Shown here: positions 1 to 8,520 of the stretch, piece after piece
How the letters are laid out: every line of letters starts with the position of its first letter
Numbering within the stretch: position 1 is the stretch's first letter
Source of the DNA: Pedobacter sp. Leaf176
GTDB lineage: Bacteria > Bacteroidota > Bacteroidia > Sphingobacteriales > Sphingobacteriaceae
Reading direction: 5' to 3'
Assembly (NCBI RefSeq): GCF_001424305.1
Contig: NZ_LMPD01000002.1
Location: forward strand, 502,280 to 566,279
DNA length: 64,000 nucleotides
Program-made: the position numbers and the translations under genes
Notes under the pieces: model-generated
Seen by the model: the letters and a program-made list of their open reading frames with translations, nothing else
What the model was told of the DNA's origin: nothing
Databases searched by the model: none

Positions 1-202
1 TTTGGAAGAACAGGTAATTACTTATTAAATGATGTAAGATTTATAATGTAGGATAGGAAATGAAGAATATCTTTTTTAAAGGCAACCAGATTAAATTAGT
101 ATAATAAGAAAAACGGGATCTATGTAGAGCTTATCTACGAACCGACTTTAACTTCTGGCAATAATCAAATCTTATAATCCTTAAATCCTGGTTTATTATT
201 AT

Positions 203-237
203 AAAAAAAGGGAAGTAAAACCAAAGTCCTACCTCCC
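203..237 (-). terminator. Rho-independent terminator of the ferritin-like operon
   Basis: Read on the minus strand, GGGAGGTA (237-230) pairs with TACTTCCC (217-210) with one G-U pair, and a run of seven T follows (209-203). It lies about 45 bases past the stop of the ferritin-like gene. The rest of 1-202 shows no gene or other recognisable element. Confidence 0.7.
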
Positions 238-280
238 TACCTTAAACTAAACATCTACTTAAAAAATGTTCAAATTATTT

Positions 281-1141
281 TTACAATTTTGATCCTGTTC
301 TTAGGAATAAGTTAGCAATAGTTACAACACTTGCAGTATCTAAAGGCTCATCGAAAGACTCAACTGCTGCCGCTTTAGTAACTCCGGTTTGACCATTGAT
401 TCCTGTAATCGTTACACCGGCTTGTACATCTAAGCCCTCACCTGCATAAACCGGATCAACTTGAGGCACACCTGTATCGTTCGCGATACCACCTGCGCCC
501 AGACTAATCCAAGGTTTAATTGAGGCACCCGCTGCAGCAAGCATTTGACGTATGTGTGAAGCATGACGTGCTTCTACAGAGTGAATTTGTAAGGCTGTTG
601 TTAATACAGCATTACCTTTCAGAACGGTTGCCTGTCCTTTATAGGCCCTTACACCAGTATCTTCAAAACCTAAAGCAACCTTTAAAAAGGTCAAGTAGTT
701 TTGATAAACATCACCAAAAGTACCACCGGCAGTAAAATCTGTCATTGCATAGGTAATTTCAGGCCTTGCAGCACCAGCTAAAGCACCTTTCAACAAATTT
801 ACATGGGCCAATTCGTGATCGCGGATGGTTGTAATTGCCGCTTTTGCCGCTGCAGTAGGATATGCAAAAGTAACATCTGTACCAAGCAATGCATGATTGT
901 AGAAATGATACTCTAAATATTCTAATGACAATGCAAAGTTTAATGTATTAACAACTGCTGTAGGCAAAGTTTGACCATAGGCTTTTGTGAACATAGAACC
1001 TAATGCTAATGGAGCTGCTGCTAATGCGATTTTTTTACCCATTGAATAAAAATCTTTCATTGCAGACCTTCTCGGACTTAATCTTTCATAGATTTCGCCG
1101 TCAACTTTTTCAATTTCTTCTAATATATTTACGATATTCAT
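281..1141 (-). CDS. Exported ferritin-like domain protein (286 aa)
   Basis: Ferritin-like four-helix protein of the exported family related to desiccation-associated proteins; precise role unknown. The di-iron ligand pattern is complete: Glu in SLEYLEYHFY, ExxH in DHELAHV, Glu in GFEDTGV and ExxH in SVEARHAS. The N-terminus has a twin arginine (Arg24-Arg25, SPRRSAMKDF), then a hydrophobic stretch at about 36-52 and a possible cleavage site after AYG, so Tat-type export is plausible, although the RR context is weaker than in its neighbour. It follows the related gene 1160-1879 after 18 bases and ends before a terminator, so the two form an operon. The two proteins share the same helix motifs and are probably old paralogues. 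Oxidant or iron handling in the periplasm is an inference only. Confidence 0.8.
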   Translation of the reverse strand: MNIVNILEEIEKVDGEIYERLSPRRSAMKDFYSMGKKIALAAAPLALGSMFTKAYGQTLPTAVVNTLNFALSLEYLEYHFYNHALLGTDVTFAYPTAAAKAAITTIRDHELAHVNLLKGALAGAARPEITYAMTDFTAGGTFGDVYQNYLTFLKVALGFEDTGVRAYKGQATVLKGNAVLTTALQIHSVEARHASHIRQMLAAAGASIKPWISLGAGGIANDTGVPQVDPVYAGEGLDVQAGVTITGINGQTGVTKAAAVESFDEPLDTASVVTIANLFLRTGSKL

Positions 1142-1159
1142 GATTTCAGGAGATTAAGA

Positions 1160-1879
1160 TTAAAGATTAATTACGTTAATTTTTGTTTTGATGTATTTAC
1201 CTGCAATAGCCAAGACTTTATCCGGTGTTAATGCTCCGTCTAAACCGCCTGCATTATTTGCACCTAAAGCTGTCATACTATTCAAATCAGCAAATGATCC
1301 GTTAGAGATAATGTCTCTCACATAAGCCGCGTGGCGCGCCTCTACTGATACGATTTTACCAGCTAAAACTAAATAAGCGTCTGTTTTTATACGAACACCA
1401 GCACCATTGTATGCAGCAACACCTAAATCCTCGAAAGCCATTGCAGCTCCTAAAACGCTAGTTGCACTTGTAAAATCTATTGAAGAAAAATCAACTTCTA
1501 AACTTCCGATAGCTGCGGTACTTAAAGCATTTTTGAAAAACTCTCTGTGTGCAACCTCGTGAAATTGAATATCCTGAAAATAAGCTTTTTGAGCCGTTGT
1601 AAAAGATGAAGGAGGTGCAGAAGCCACTTTAATATAAAATGCAGCTTCTAATTGTTCTAAAGCGTATGCATAATTTAATACACCAAAATCATCTTTAAAA
1701 TCTAAAGTGGTACCGTTCATTGCCGGAAAATTACGGTCTTTTTTACAACCGGCAGCAACTAATGCCATCCCGGCAGCACTTGCGCCAGCAAACTGTAGAA
1801 AAGACCTGCGGCCTAAACTACCTTCAAATAAACTTTTCTCTTGAAGTTCATCTTTAATTTCTAGTTCATTGTTTTTCAT
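1160..1879 (-). CDS. Tat-exported lipoprotein with ferritin-like domain (239 aa)
   Basis: Same ferritin-like family as the downstream gene. The N-terminus carries a clear Tat motif (GRRSFLQF, Arg24-Arg25), a hydrophobic helix, and a lipobox ending in Cys45 (VAAGC), so the mature protein should be a membrane-anchored lipoprotein that folds before export, as expected for a metal protein. Di-iron ligands are visible: Glu in YALEQLEAAFY, ExxH in HEVAHRE, Glu in MAFEDLGV and ExxH in SVEARHAA. It is the first gene of a two-gene operon and is divergent from the LytTR regulator at 2006, with 126 bases between them. Substrate and physiological role cannot be read from the sequence. Confidence 0.82.
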   Translation of the reverse strand: MKNNELEIKDELQEKSLFEGSLGRRSFLQFAGASAAGMALVAAGCKKDRNFPAMNGTTLDFKDDFGVLNYAYALEQLEAAFYIKVASAPPSSFTTAQKAYFQDIQFHEVAHREFFKNALSTAAIGSLEVDFSSIDFTSATSVLGAAMAFEDLGVAAYNGAGVRIKTDAYLVLAGKIVSVEARHAAYVRDIISNGSFADLNSMTALGANNAGGLDGALTPDKVLAIAGKYIKTKINVINL

Positions 1880-2005
1880 ATTTTTTACGTTTAGGGATTT
1901 TTAAATCTCGGTTTTGCTGATATATACGTGACAATTCCTTGGCCGGTTTTTGCTTTTTGATTTTTTTTTATAATTCGTTTTTAATACATTCACAAACCTA
2001 TTATT

Positions 2006-2791
2006 ATGACCGTATTAAAAGCTATTATTGTTGATGATGAAGAATTTGCCCGTTCATCTCTCTTCTTTTTGTTGCAACAGAATTGTCCGCAAATAGAAAT
2101 TACGGGAATTGCACGCTCCGTTGCCGAAGCCAGGGATATCCTGGCACACCATTCCATCAATCTTATCTTCCTGGATATTGCCATGCCGGGAGGCAATGGC
2201 TTTGAACTTATTCCAAACGCGCAACAGCATAACGCAGCTGTAATATTTACAACAGCCTACGATCAGTATGCATTAAAAGCGATTAAAGCAAACGCACTGG
2301 ATTATCTTTTAAAACCAATAGATATTGATGAGCTTAAAACCGCAGTAGATAAAGTCGTTGAATATACCCGACTGCATAAAACGCTCGATCAAAAGGATGA
2401 GCGCATTACGAATCTTGCATCAACTTTAAATAACCGAACAGATATACGAAAGCTAACACTTCCTCATGGACAGGGCTTTAAAATGATTGATGTGGACGAC
2501 ATCATATATATTGAGGCAGACAGTAATTACTCGGTTTTTCATCTAAACAATCACGAAATAATAACGGTATCTAAAGTGCTACGCGAATTTGAAGAAATTC
2601 TACCTTCAGAGCAATTTGTTAGAATACATAAATCGAGTATCATAAACCTCAATCATTTAAAAGAATATAACTCAAAAAATGGTTTACAGGTATTTCTGAA
2701 AAATGGCGATAGCATAAATGTGTCGCGCAGAAGGGCAAGTGATTTCTTTGAGAAAATTAAATTATTTACGAAATCAAACAGTGAGCATTAG
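2006..2791 (+). CDS. LytTR-family response regulator (261 aa)
   Basis: Cytoplasmic transcription regulator of a two-component system. The receiver domain (about 1-125) has acidic residues Asp10-Asp11, the phospho-acceptor Asp57 in FLDIAMPG, a switch Thr in FTTAYDQYA and Lys in LLKPID. The LytTR DNA-binding domain fills about 155-257 (IIYIEADSNYSVF, FVRIHKSSIINL). The likely partner is the sensor kinase encoded immediately downstream, whose open frame overlaps this gene's 3' end. Putting the regulator before the kinase is common for LytTR pairs in Bacteroidota. The divergent ferritin-like operon is a possible target by position only. Confidence 0.92.
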   Translation: MTVLKAIIVDDEEFARSSLFFLLQQNCPQIEITGIARSVAEARDILAHHSINLIFLDIAMPGGNGFELIPNAQQHNAAVIFTTAYDQYALKAIKANALDYLLKPIDIDELKTAVDKVVEYTRLHKTLDQKDERITNLASTLNNRTDIRKLTLPHGQGFKMIDVDDIIYIEADSNYSVFHLNNHEIITVSKVLREFEEILPSEQFVRIHKSSIINLNHLKEYNSKNGLQVFLKNGDSINVSRRRASDFFEKIKLFTKSNSEH

Positions 2792-2831
2792 TAAATGTAT
2801 TTTCGGCGTGTTCGGAGGTTATGCCCGATAT

Positions 2832-5786
2832 TTGAATACAAAGAAAGTATTTGGACTCAACCTGTTTCTGTTTTTTCTGTTTACATTATTTCCATCAAAA
2901 CATACTACTGCTCAAACGACCTATCTTCCACATTATACTTCAAAAAACGGCCTTGCGAGTAACAACTGTTATTATATTTTACAGGATAAAAAAGGCTTCA
3001 TCTGGATTGCTACTGACGCAGGTTTAAGCCGCTTTGACGGCACTAATTTTCAGAATTTCAGCATTGAAGATGGCCTGCCCGATACGCAAATACTGCAAAT
3101 AAAGGAAGACAGAGAAGAAAGGCTTTGGTTTTTGGCGCTGAATGGGCAGTTAAGCTATATAAAAGATGGTAAATTTTATAACCGCAACAACAACAAGCTT
3201 CTAAAGGAATTAAATTCCAATACTGTAATCGTTTCTTTCCTGGAAGATAGTAAAGGCAGAATATGGCTGGGAACGAGTGCAAATCTGATTATAATGTGGG
3301 ATGGAAAGTCCGTTAAGAAATTTATTTCACTAAAGGCTAACGAACAGTTCACCAATGCATTTCTGCATGAAGATGAGTCAGGCAATATCTATGCTTACAG
3401 CGATTTAAGCAGACAAAAATTTGATGGTAAAAGCTTCAAAATAACAAATAACAGAGTTAACCCTTTATCTTATATGACTGCGAGTAATGCGCCCGACAGG
3501 TCGCTTTACTACCTCGATGAAAAAGGTCTAAATCAGTATAAGCAAAACAATATAACCAACCTGATCGCCATTCCTGGTAACCTTCTTAAAAATATGGCGG
3601 GTTATTTTTATTATGACTACACGAATAAAGAAGTATGGCTGGCCAGCAATAATGGCGCACTTGTGATGGACAAGAGTGGAAAAACGGTTATGTATTTACA
3701 GGGAATTTCGGTTAATCAATCCATCAAAGACATTAGCGATAACATGTGGTTTGCAACCAACCAGGGGATTTACATGTTGCCCAATGCAAATTCGCGACTG
3801 TCGATTATCGATGCGGAATCCGGTTTGAGTAGTAACGTAATAAAAAGCATCACAAAAGATGCAAAAGACAGGCTTTGGCTTGGCACCGACGATGCGGTGA
3901 TTGACATTCTTAATGTTAAAAACTATCAAATTGATGAAGTTGGGCTAGACGATTATAAAAAATACAAAACAATAAAACAAATAACTTTCGATCCGAAAAA
4001 CGAGTCCATTTACTTCTCATCAGACTATGGCTTAGGCGTTTTTAAGAACATTTATAAAAACAGAGATGATGTGAAGTACCTGAAGGAAACGAACAATTCG
4101 ATGTTTGTTATCAAAAATTTCAGCTTAAATGAAACAGATTCTAAACTAGCGTTAGCACTTTCATCGGGTGTAGTTTTCTTGTCCGACAGGTTAAATAAGC
4201 TGGAATTCAATTCGCTAAAATACCGTGAGAAAGAAGACTTCTTTAAAGACAGGTCTTATCATGTTTTTTATGATAGAAATGGTGGATTATGGTTTTCCAA
4301 CGTGAATGGTTTATCTCAATTTGCGAATGGACGGCTAATTCAACATTTCCGAAATAATCTGCTTCTTACCAAAAGAATAAATGACATTCAGCAACTAGCG
4401 GATGGTACATTGATTTTAGCGACAGATGGCTACGGGATATTGTTTTACAAAAATGGTAGAGTCATAAAGCAAATCACCCGGAAAAATGGTCTTACAAATG
4501 ATATTTGTACAAAAATATTTATAAAAAACAAAGAAATCTGGGTCCTTACCAATAAGGGGGTCAATAAGATTTCCGGTTACACTTCTAAAACGGAGGTAAT
4601 CAATTTCGATTACGGCAAGGATTTACTGACGGAAGATGTAAATAATTTCTATATCGATGACAGCACTGCGTATTTTGCAACAAATAAAGGATTAATTCTT
4701 TTCAAATACCTCAACAACTATACAACACGTAGCCGTCCGAAAGTATACATTACTTCCATTATTAAGGATGGAGAACGCCTGCCTGTTAACCAAGACAATT
4801 TTATTTTTGAAAGCGGCAACAACACCATATTTTTTACCTTTGGCGCAGTAGATTTTACAACAAGCGACATTAGCTACCGTTACCGTTTGAATGAGAAATC
4901 AAAATGGATTGAAACGCGAACCCGCAGGTTGGACTTCTCTGCATTACAAGCCGGGGATTATCTTTTTGAAGTAAGCGCCAAAAGTCAGAATAATGATTGG
5001 GGCCCCTCATCGAAAATCGCTTTTACGATAAAAAATCATTTTTGGCAAAGCTTGTGGTTTCTTTCTGTTTTAATTCTTCTGGTAGGCTATGTTTTTTATA
5101 AACTCGCCGTCTACATCACGCGCAGGCAAAAAGATAAGGAACAGCAGCAATTACTTTTAAAAAACAGAATTTTGATGCTGGAGCAGCAGGCACTACAGGC
5201 CATGATGAACCCGCACTTTGTCTTCAATGTGATGAATTCCATTCAACACTACATCAATACGCAAAATACCACTTCAGCAAATAAAGTTTTAACCGGTTTT
5301 GCCAGATTAATTAGGAAAAATCTGGAAATTTGTACAAAAAGCTATATCACCATCGAAGAAGAACTGGAATACTTAAATTTGTATTTAAAACTTGAAAAAA
5401 ACCGCTTTGGTGATAAATTTCAATATGTAATAAATGTAGATGATGATATAGAGCGGGACGAAACATTAATACCATCGATGCTCTTACAACCTTATGTAGA
5501 AAATGCGATATGGCATGGCATAATGCCTAAGGAGATGGGTGGGAAAATTGAAATTGACATAAAGTTACAGGACGAGAATTATCTTAACATCAAAATTATT
5601 GATGATGGCGTTGGTATTGAAAATTCTTTAAAAGAAAAAAAAGACAAACACATCAGTAAAGGAATGCAGTTAACCCGAGAAAGGTTAAATTTGTTGGGGC
5701 AGATTGAAGCAAAACCAATACAACTAGATGTTAGTCAAAACGATGAAAATGGGACGACTGTATTCATTTCTATACCTTTGAAATAA
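2832..5786 (+). CDS. Propeller-type sensor histidine kinase, LytS-like (about 984 aa)
   Basis: Membrane sensor kinase partnered with the preceding LytTR regulator. Order: signal peptide, two-component-regulator beta-propeller repeats (GFIWIATDAGLSRFDG, RIWLGTSANLI, RLWLGTDDAV and others), Y_Y_Y domain near 680-750, one transmembrane helix (WFLSVLILLVGYVFYKLAV), a short coiled coil, a His_kinase domain with the phospho-acceptor His in MMNPHFVFNVMNS, and an HATPase with N-box YVENAIWHG. It has no fused receiver or AraC domain, so it is not a hybrid. The frame is open from ATG 2718, but that start lies inside the regulator gene and spoils the signal peptide. TTG at 2832 gives MNTKKVFGLNLFLFFLF, a normal signal peptide. 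GTG at 2781 or 2808 are alternatives. Confidence 0.85.
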   Translation: MNTKKVFGLNLFLFFLFTLFPSKHTTAQTTYLPHYTSKNGLASNNCYYILQDKKGFIWIATDAGLSRFDGTNFQNFSIEDGLPDTQILQIKEDREERLWFLALNGQLSYIKDGKFYNRNNNKLLKELNSNTVIVSFLEDSKGRIWLGTSANLIIMWDGKSVKKFISLKANEQFTNAFLHEDESGNIYAYSDLSRQKFDGKSFKITNNRVNPLSYMTASNAPDRSLYYLDEKGLNQYKQNNITNLIAIPGNLLKNMAGYFYYDYTNKEVWLASNNGALVMDKSGKTVMYLQGISVNQSIKDISDNMWFATNQGIYMLPNANSRLSIIDAESGLSSNVIKSITKDAKDRLWLGTDDAVIDILNVKNYQIDEVGLDDYKKYKTIKQITFDPKNESIYFSSDYGLGVFKNIYKNRDDVKYLKETNNSMFVIKNFSLNETDSKLALALSSGVVFLSDRLNKLEFNSLKYREKEDFFKDRSYHVFYDRNGGLWFSNVNGLSQFANGRLIQHFRNNLLLTKRINDIQQLADGTLILATDGYGILFYKNGRVIKQITRKNGLTNDICTKIFIKNKEIWVLTNKGVNKISGYTSKTEVINFDYGKDLLTEDVNNFYIDDSTAYFATNKGLILFKYLNNYTTRSRPKVYITSIIKDGERLPVNQDNFIFESGNNTIFFTFGAVDFTTSDISYRYRLNEKSKWIETRTRRLDFSALQAGDYLFEVSAKSQNNDWGPSSKIAFTIKNHFWQSLWFLSVLILLVGYVFYKLAVYITRRQKDKEQQQLLLKNRILMLEQQALQAMMNPHFVFNVMNSIQHYINTQNTTSANKVLTGFARLIRKNLEICTKSYITIEEELEYLNLYLKLEKNRFGDKFQYVINVDDDIERDETLIPSMLLQPYVENAIWHGIMPKEMGGKIEIDIKLQDENYLNIKIIDDGVGIENSLKEKKDKHISKGMQLTRERLNLLGQIEAKPIQLDVSQNDENGTTVFISIPLK

Positions 5787-6032
5787 TTAATTACCGTTTA
5801 CTCAATTATTAATACCACTTACTAAATAGAGGTAACGTTGTGCTATCTTTAGCCTTAAACTTGTATTGAAAATAAACGATAGTGTTTATCGAACGTTCTT
5901 ATAGAATTGATATAGATATTAATAACCTAACCTAAAACTATATCTTAATTCAGGTTTCATTTGTGTGTTAAAAGCGGTCTTGTTTTTTAAAAGCGAGACC
6001 GCTTTTTTTGTTCGAAAATTTTAATTTTGTTT
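5787..6032 (+). other. Gene gap with paired segments, possible small RNA or long 3' UTR
   Basis: No protein gene is seen. The gap holds a weak promoter-like TATCTTTA (5844-5851), a pair of complementary heptamers GATATAG (5909-5915) and CTATATC (5938-5944), and a strong terminator at 5970-6006. The terminator lies about 185 bases after the kinase stop and 26 bases before scpB. It either ends a long 3' UTR of the two-component operon or closes a small RNA. Confidence 0.35.
5970..6006 (+). terminator. Rho-independent terminator upstream of scpB
   Basis: AAAAGCGGTCT (5970-5980) pairs perfectly with AGACCGCTTTT (5996-6006), and the T run continues to 6009. The loop is 15 bases. Confidence 0.85.
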
Positions 6033-6599
6033 ATGCCGCACCGTAATATTACTAATCATATTGAAGCCCTCATCTTTTCTTCTGTTCAAAGTATTAGTGT
6101 ACAAGAGATTATTTTAGCCCTTAACGCTGGTTCTGAAAATGAAATATTCGAAGTACAGGTTTTTGAAAGTCTCGATATAATAAAGCAAAAATACAGTGAT
6201 AAAAATTTTGCTATTGAATTAGTGAATATAAATGATGGCTACCAGTTTTTAACGAAGAAAGCATATCATGAAACAGTAAATCAACTTCAGTTACATCGAT
6301 CAAAGAAAAAATTAAGCCAGGCTGCCATGGAAACTTTAGCGATTATTGCTTACCGTCAGCCCATCACCAAACTGGAGATCGAACAGATTCGCGGTGTCAA
6401 TTCTGATTACTCTGTTCAGCGGTTATTGGAAAAAGAGCTGATAAGTATTGATGGAAAAGCAGAAACTCCAGGTAGGCCCATTTTGTATACCACAAGCCAT
6501 TTATTTATGGATTATTTTAGTTTAAATAACCTCTCCCAACTTCCGCAATTGAAAGACATAAGCAATGAGGAAAATACAATAGGTAATGCAGTGGAATAA
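6033..6599 (+). CDS. scpB: Segregation and condensation protein ScpB (188 aa)
   Basis: Winged-helix subunit that joins ScpA (kleisin) and SMC in the bacterial condensin complex for chromosome compaction and segregation. The family pattern is present: N-terminal IEALIFSS, then LSQAAMETLAIIAYRQPITKLEIEQIRG split over the middle, and the second winged helix ending in GRPILYTTSHLFMDYF. ATG at 6033 is preferred over an in-frame TTG at 6027. A promoter-like TAATTTTG ends four bases before this ATG, which would give a leaderless mRNA, but no -33 element supports it. scpA is not next to it. Confidence 0.92.
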   Translation: MPHRNITNHIEALIFSSVQSISVQEIILALNAGSENEIFEVQVFESLDIIKQKYSDKNFAIELVNINDGYQFLTKKAYHETVNQLQLHRSKKKLSQAAMETLAIIAYRQPITKLEIEQIRGVNSDYSVQRLLEKELISIDGKAETPGRPILYTTSHLFMDYFSLNNLSQLPQLKDISNEENTIGNAVE

Positions 6600-6688
6600 A
6601 TTAATTTTAAATTGTTTAAAACCAGTTTGTTATTAAAAAAAGTTTTTTCGTATTTTTAAAGTATAAAAGCAATTTTTATTTTTGTAGT

Positions 6689-6880
6689 ATGAAAGCGCCA
6701 AAGAAACTCCTAACTAAGCCAACTACCAAAAAACAGGTGGATGAAGATGATGATCTTGAAGATGACGACATTCAAACTACGAAAAAGATACCTGTAGATG
6801 AAGATGAAGACGATTTTGACATTCCGTTAGATGACCTTGACAATTTTGACACTTTTGATGACGACGACGACGATTATTAA
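6689..6880 (+). CDS. Small, highly acidic protein of unknown function (63 aa)
   Basis: Not recognised as a named family. The N-terminal 16 residues are Lys-rich (MKAPKKLLTKPTTKKQ); the rest is mostly Asp/Glu with spaced Phe and Leu (FDIPLDDLDNFDTF) and ends in a run of six Asp and a Tyr. In all, 22 Asp and 4 Glu make up 41% of the chain, and it should be disordered. It has its own good terminator directly after it and a consistent ATG, so it is probably expressed. Nucleic-acid mimicry, metal binding, or buffering of a basic partner are possible, but none can be shown here. Confidence 0.65.
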   Translation: MKAPKKLLTKPTTKKQVDEDDDLEDDDIQTTKKIPVDEDEDDFDIPLDDLDNFDTFDDDDDDY

Positions 6881-6901
6881 TATTTAAAAATTATATATTT
6901 G

Positions 6902-6933
6902 AAAAGCATCCTACCGCTTGGTTGGATGCTTTT
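6902..6933 (+). terminator. Rho-independent terminator after the acidic small protein
   Basis: AAAAGCATCC (6902-6911) pairs with GGATGCTTTT (6924-6933), with three more pairs inside after one mismatch, followed by a T-rich tail. Confidence 0.9.
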
Positions 6934-6951
6934 TATTTTTAAATCCATCCA

Positions 6952-8070
6952 ATGCAAATAGTAGCTGTAAATAATTCATCGCTAAAAAATGATTTTTTAA
7001 ACGTTCCAAAAATCCTTTACAAGAATGATAAAAACTGGATTTGCCCGTTAGATTCGGAAGTTGAAAATGTTTTCGATCAGAAAAAAAATAACTTCTTTAA
7101 CCATGGTAAATGTACCCGCTGGATTTTGAAAGATGAAGATGGTAATTTAATTGGTCGGGTTGCGGCGTTTATAAACGAAAAAAAAGCATACAATTATGAA
7201 CAGCCGACCGGAGGAATGGGCTTTTTTGAATGTATTGAAAATCAAAAAGCAGCATTTATACTATTCGACACTGCCAGAACCTGGCTTAGCGAGAATGGAA
7301 TGCAAGCTATGGATGGCCCAATCAATTTTGGGGAAAATGATAGCTTTTGGGGTTTATTAGTTGAGGGCTTTACACCGCCGTCTTTCGGCATGAATTACAA
7401 TTTTCCATATTATAAAAAGTTCTTTGAGGCTTATGGCTTTATAACTGAATACGAGCAACTAACCAATCATATCAATTTAACCATTCCATTCCCGGAGCGC
7501 TTTACAAAAATTGCCAATTGGGTTAGAAATAAACCCGGCTATACCTTTGAGTATTTCAGTAAAGCTAATTCTGAGAAATATATTGCTGATCTAATGGAAA
7601 TTTATAATGACGGATGGCAGGATTTTGAAAACTTCGTTCCTATAAAAAAAGCCACTTTAGAAGCAAGTTTTAAAAGTATGGAGCCCATCATGGATGAACA
7701 TTTAATCCAGTTCGCCTATTTTAATGGCGAACCTGCATCATTTGTTGTGCTAATTCCTGATGCAAACCAAATGATCAAAGGCTTTAATGGAAAGCTAGGT
7801 CTTATTGAAAAATTAAAGTTTGCCTACCGTCGCTGGGTTGGCGTTACGCGGATGCGTGCAATTGTTATGGGAACCAAACCGAAATTTCAGAAACACGGAC
7901 TAGAATCTGTTCTATTTATAAGATTAGGAGAATATGTGCTCCCAAAAAATCAATATAAGGAACTGGAATTAAGCTGGGTTGGCGATTTTAACGAACAAAT
8001 GATTGCTATTCATAAAGCCACCGGAGCAACATTCGGTAAAAAGCATTTAACAATGCGGAAGATTTTTTAA
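6952..8070 (+). CDS. GNAT-fold acyltransferase-like protein (372 aa)
   Basis: Conserved Bacteroidota protein of about 370 residues with an N-acetyltransferase-like fold; the substrate is unknown. The N-terminal part (KNDFLNVPKILYKNDKNW and DGNLIGRVAAFINEKKA) resembles the GNAT beta-strand region. The central GPINFGENDSFWGLLVEGF motif is well conserved in relatives as I recall them. The C-terminal part ends in ELSWVGDFNEQMIAIHKATGA, also GNAT-like. The start is the first ATG after the terminator of the acidic small gene. It is convergent with the XRE regulator. No catalytic assignment is justified. Confidence 0.7.
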   Translation: MQIVAVNNSSLKNDFLNVPKILYKNDKNWICPLDSEVENVFDQKKNNFFNHGKCTRWILKDEDGNLIGRVAAFINEKKAYNYEQPTGGMGFFECIENQKAAFILFDTARTWLSENGMQAMDGPINFGENDSFWGLLVEGFTPPSFGMNYNFPYYKKFFEAYGFITEYEQLTNHINLTIPFPERFTKIANWVRNKPGYTFEYFSKANSEKYIADLMEIYNDGWQDFENFVPIKKATLEASFKSMEPIMDEHLIQFAYFNGEPASFVVLIPDANQMIKGFNGKLGLIEKLKFAYRRWVGVTRMRAIVMGTKPKFQKHGLESVLFIRLGEYVLPKNQYKELELSWVGDFNEQMIAIHKATGATFGKKHLTMRKIF

Positions 8071-8162
8071 TATGATAAAAGAAAGAACAAGGAGTAAAGA
8101 TTTAAATGCCCAATTTACGTTAGCACTTTATTCTTTTATCATTGTTCTTTTTTCGTTGATCG

Positions 8163-8489
8163 CTATATCCCCAGTTTGTCATAAAGTTCGATAACCTTCT
8201 TACGAAGTCTATTGAGTTCCTCTTCTTTTTCTGACAATTCCTTTTTCAGAACGGAAAGTTCTTCGGATGAGCCCCCATTATCAGAATCACCAGAGAGAAG
8301 TTGAACAACTGAAACCTTAAAAGTTTTAGCAATTTGAAGCAAACGCGACACGTTTAAATCCGTTTGTCCGGTTTCAATTTTGCAAAAAGCAGGCGTGGAA
8401 ATATTTAACAATTTTGCAGCCTCCGCCTGGCTTAAACCAAGTGCTACCCTACTCTGCTTAATGTGGTCTCCAATGCTTTTCATCATCAA
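8163..8489 (-). CDS. XRE-family regulator with C-terminal coiled coil (108 aa)
   Basis: Small DNA-binding protein. Residues about 5-65 form an HTH_3 (Cro/C1) domain with the helix-turn-helix around GLSQAEAAKLLNISTPAFCKIETG. After a Gly/Ser linker, the last 35 residues (EELSVLKKELSEKEEELNRL) form a heptad-rich coiled coil, probably for dimerisation. It sits 31 bases upstream of mpl on the same strand, and cotranscription is possible. There is no partner toxin or phage gene near it, so a chromosomal housekeeping or stress regulator is likelier than an addiction module. Any of the three leading Met codons could be the start. Confidence 0.85.
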   Translation of the reverse strand: MMMKSIGDHIKQSRVALGLSQAEAAKLLNISTPAFCKIETGQTDLNVSRLLQIAKTFKVSVVQLLSGDSDNGGSSEELSVLKKELSEKEEELNRLRKKVIELYDKLGI

Positions 8490-8520
8490 TCTGGATAAAG
8501 GACCTGTGTTTTGTAGTTAA

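Noticed and set aside
1..51. Sixteen open codons at the left edge (ending FGRTGNYLLNDVRFIM) that could be the tail of a gene
   Set aside because: A frame this short stays open by chance almost half the time, and nothing in it is a recognisable family ending. Cannot be supported without the sequence to the left.
8074..8147. Inverted words GATAAAAGAA / TTCTTTTATC between convergent genes as a terminator
   Set aside because: The arms are low-complexity and 47 bases apart; it may work as one, but the evidence is weaker than for the listed hairpins.
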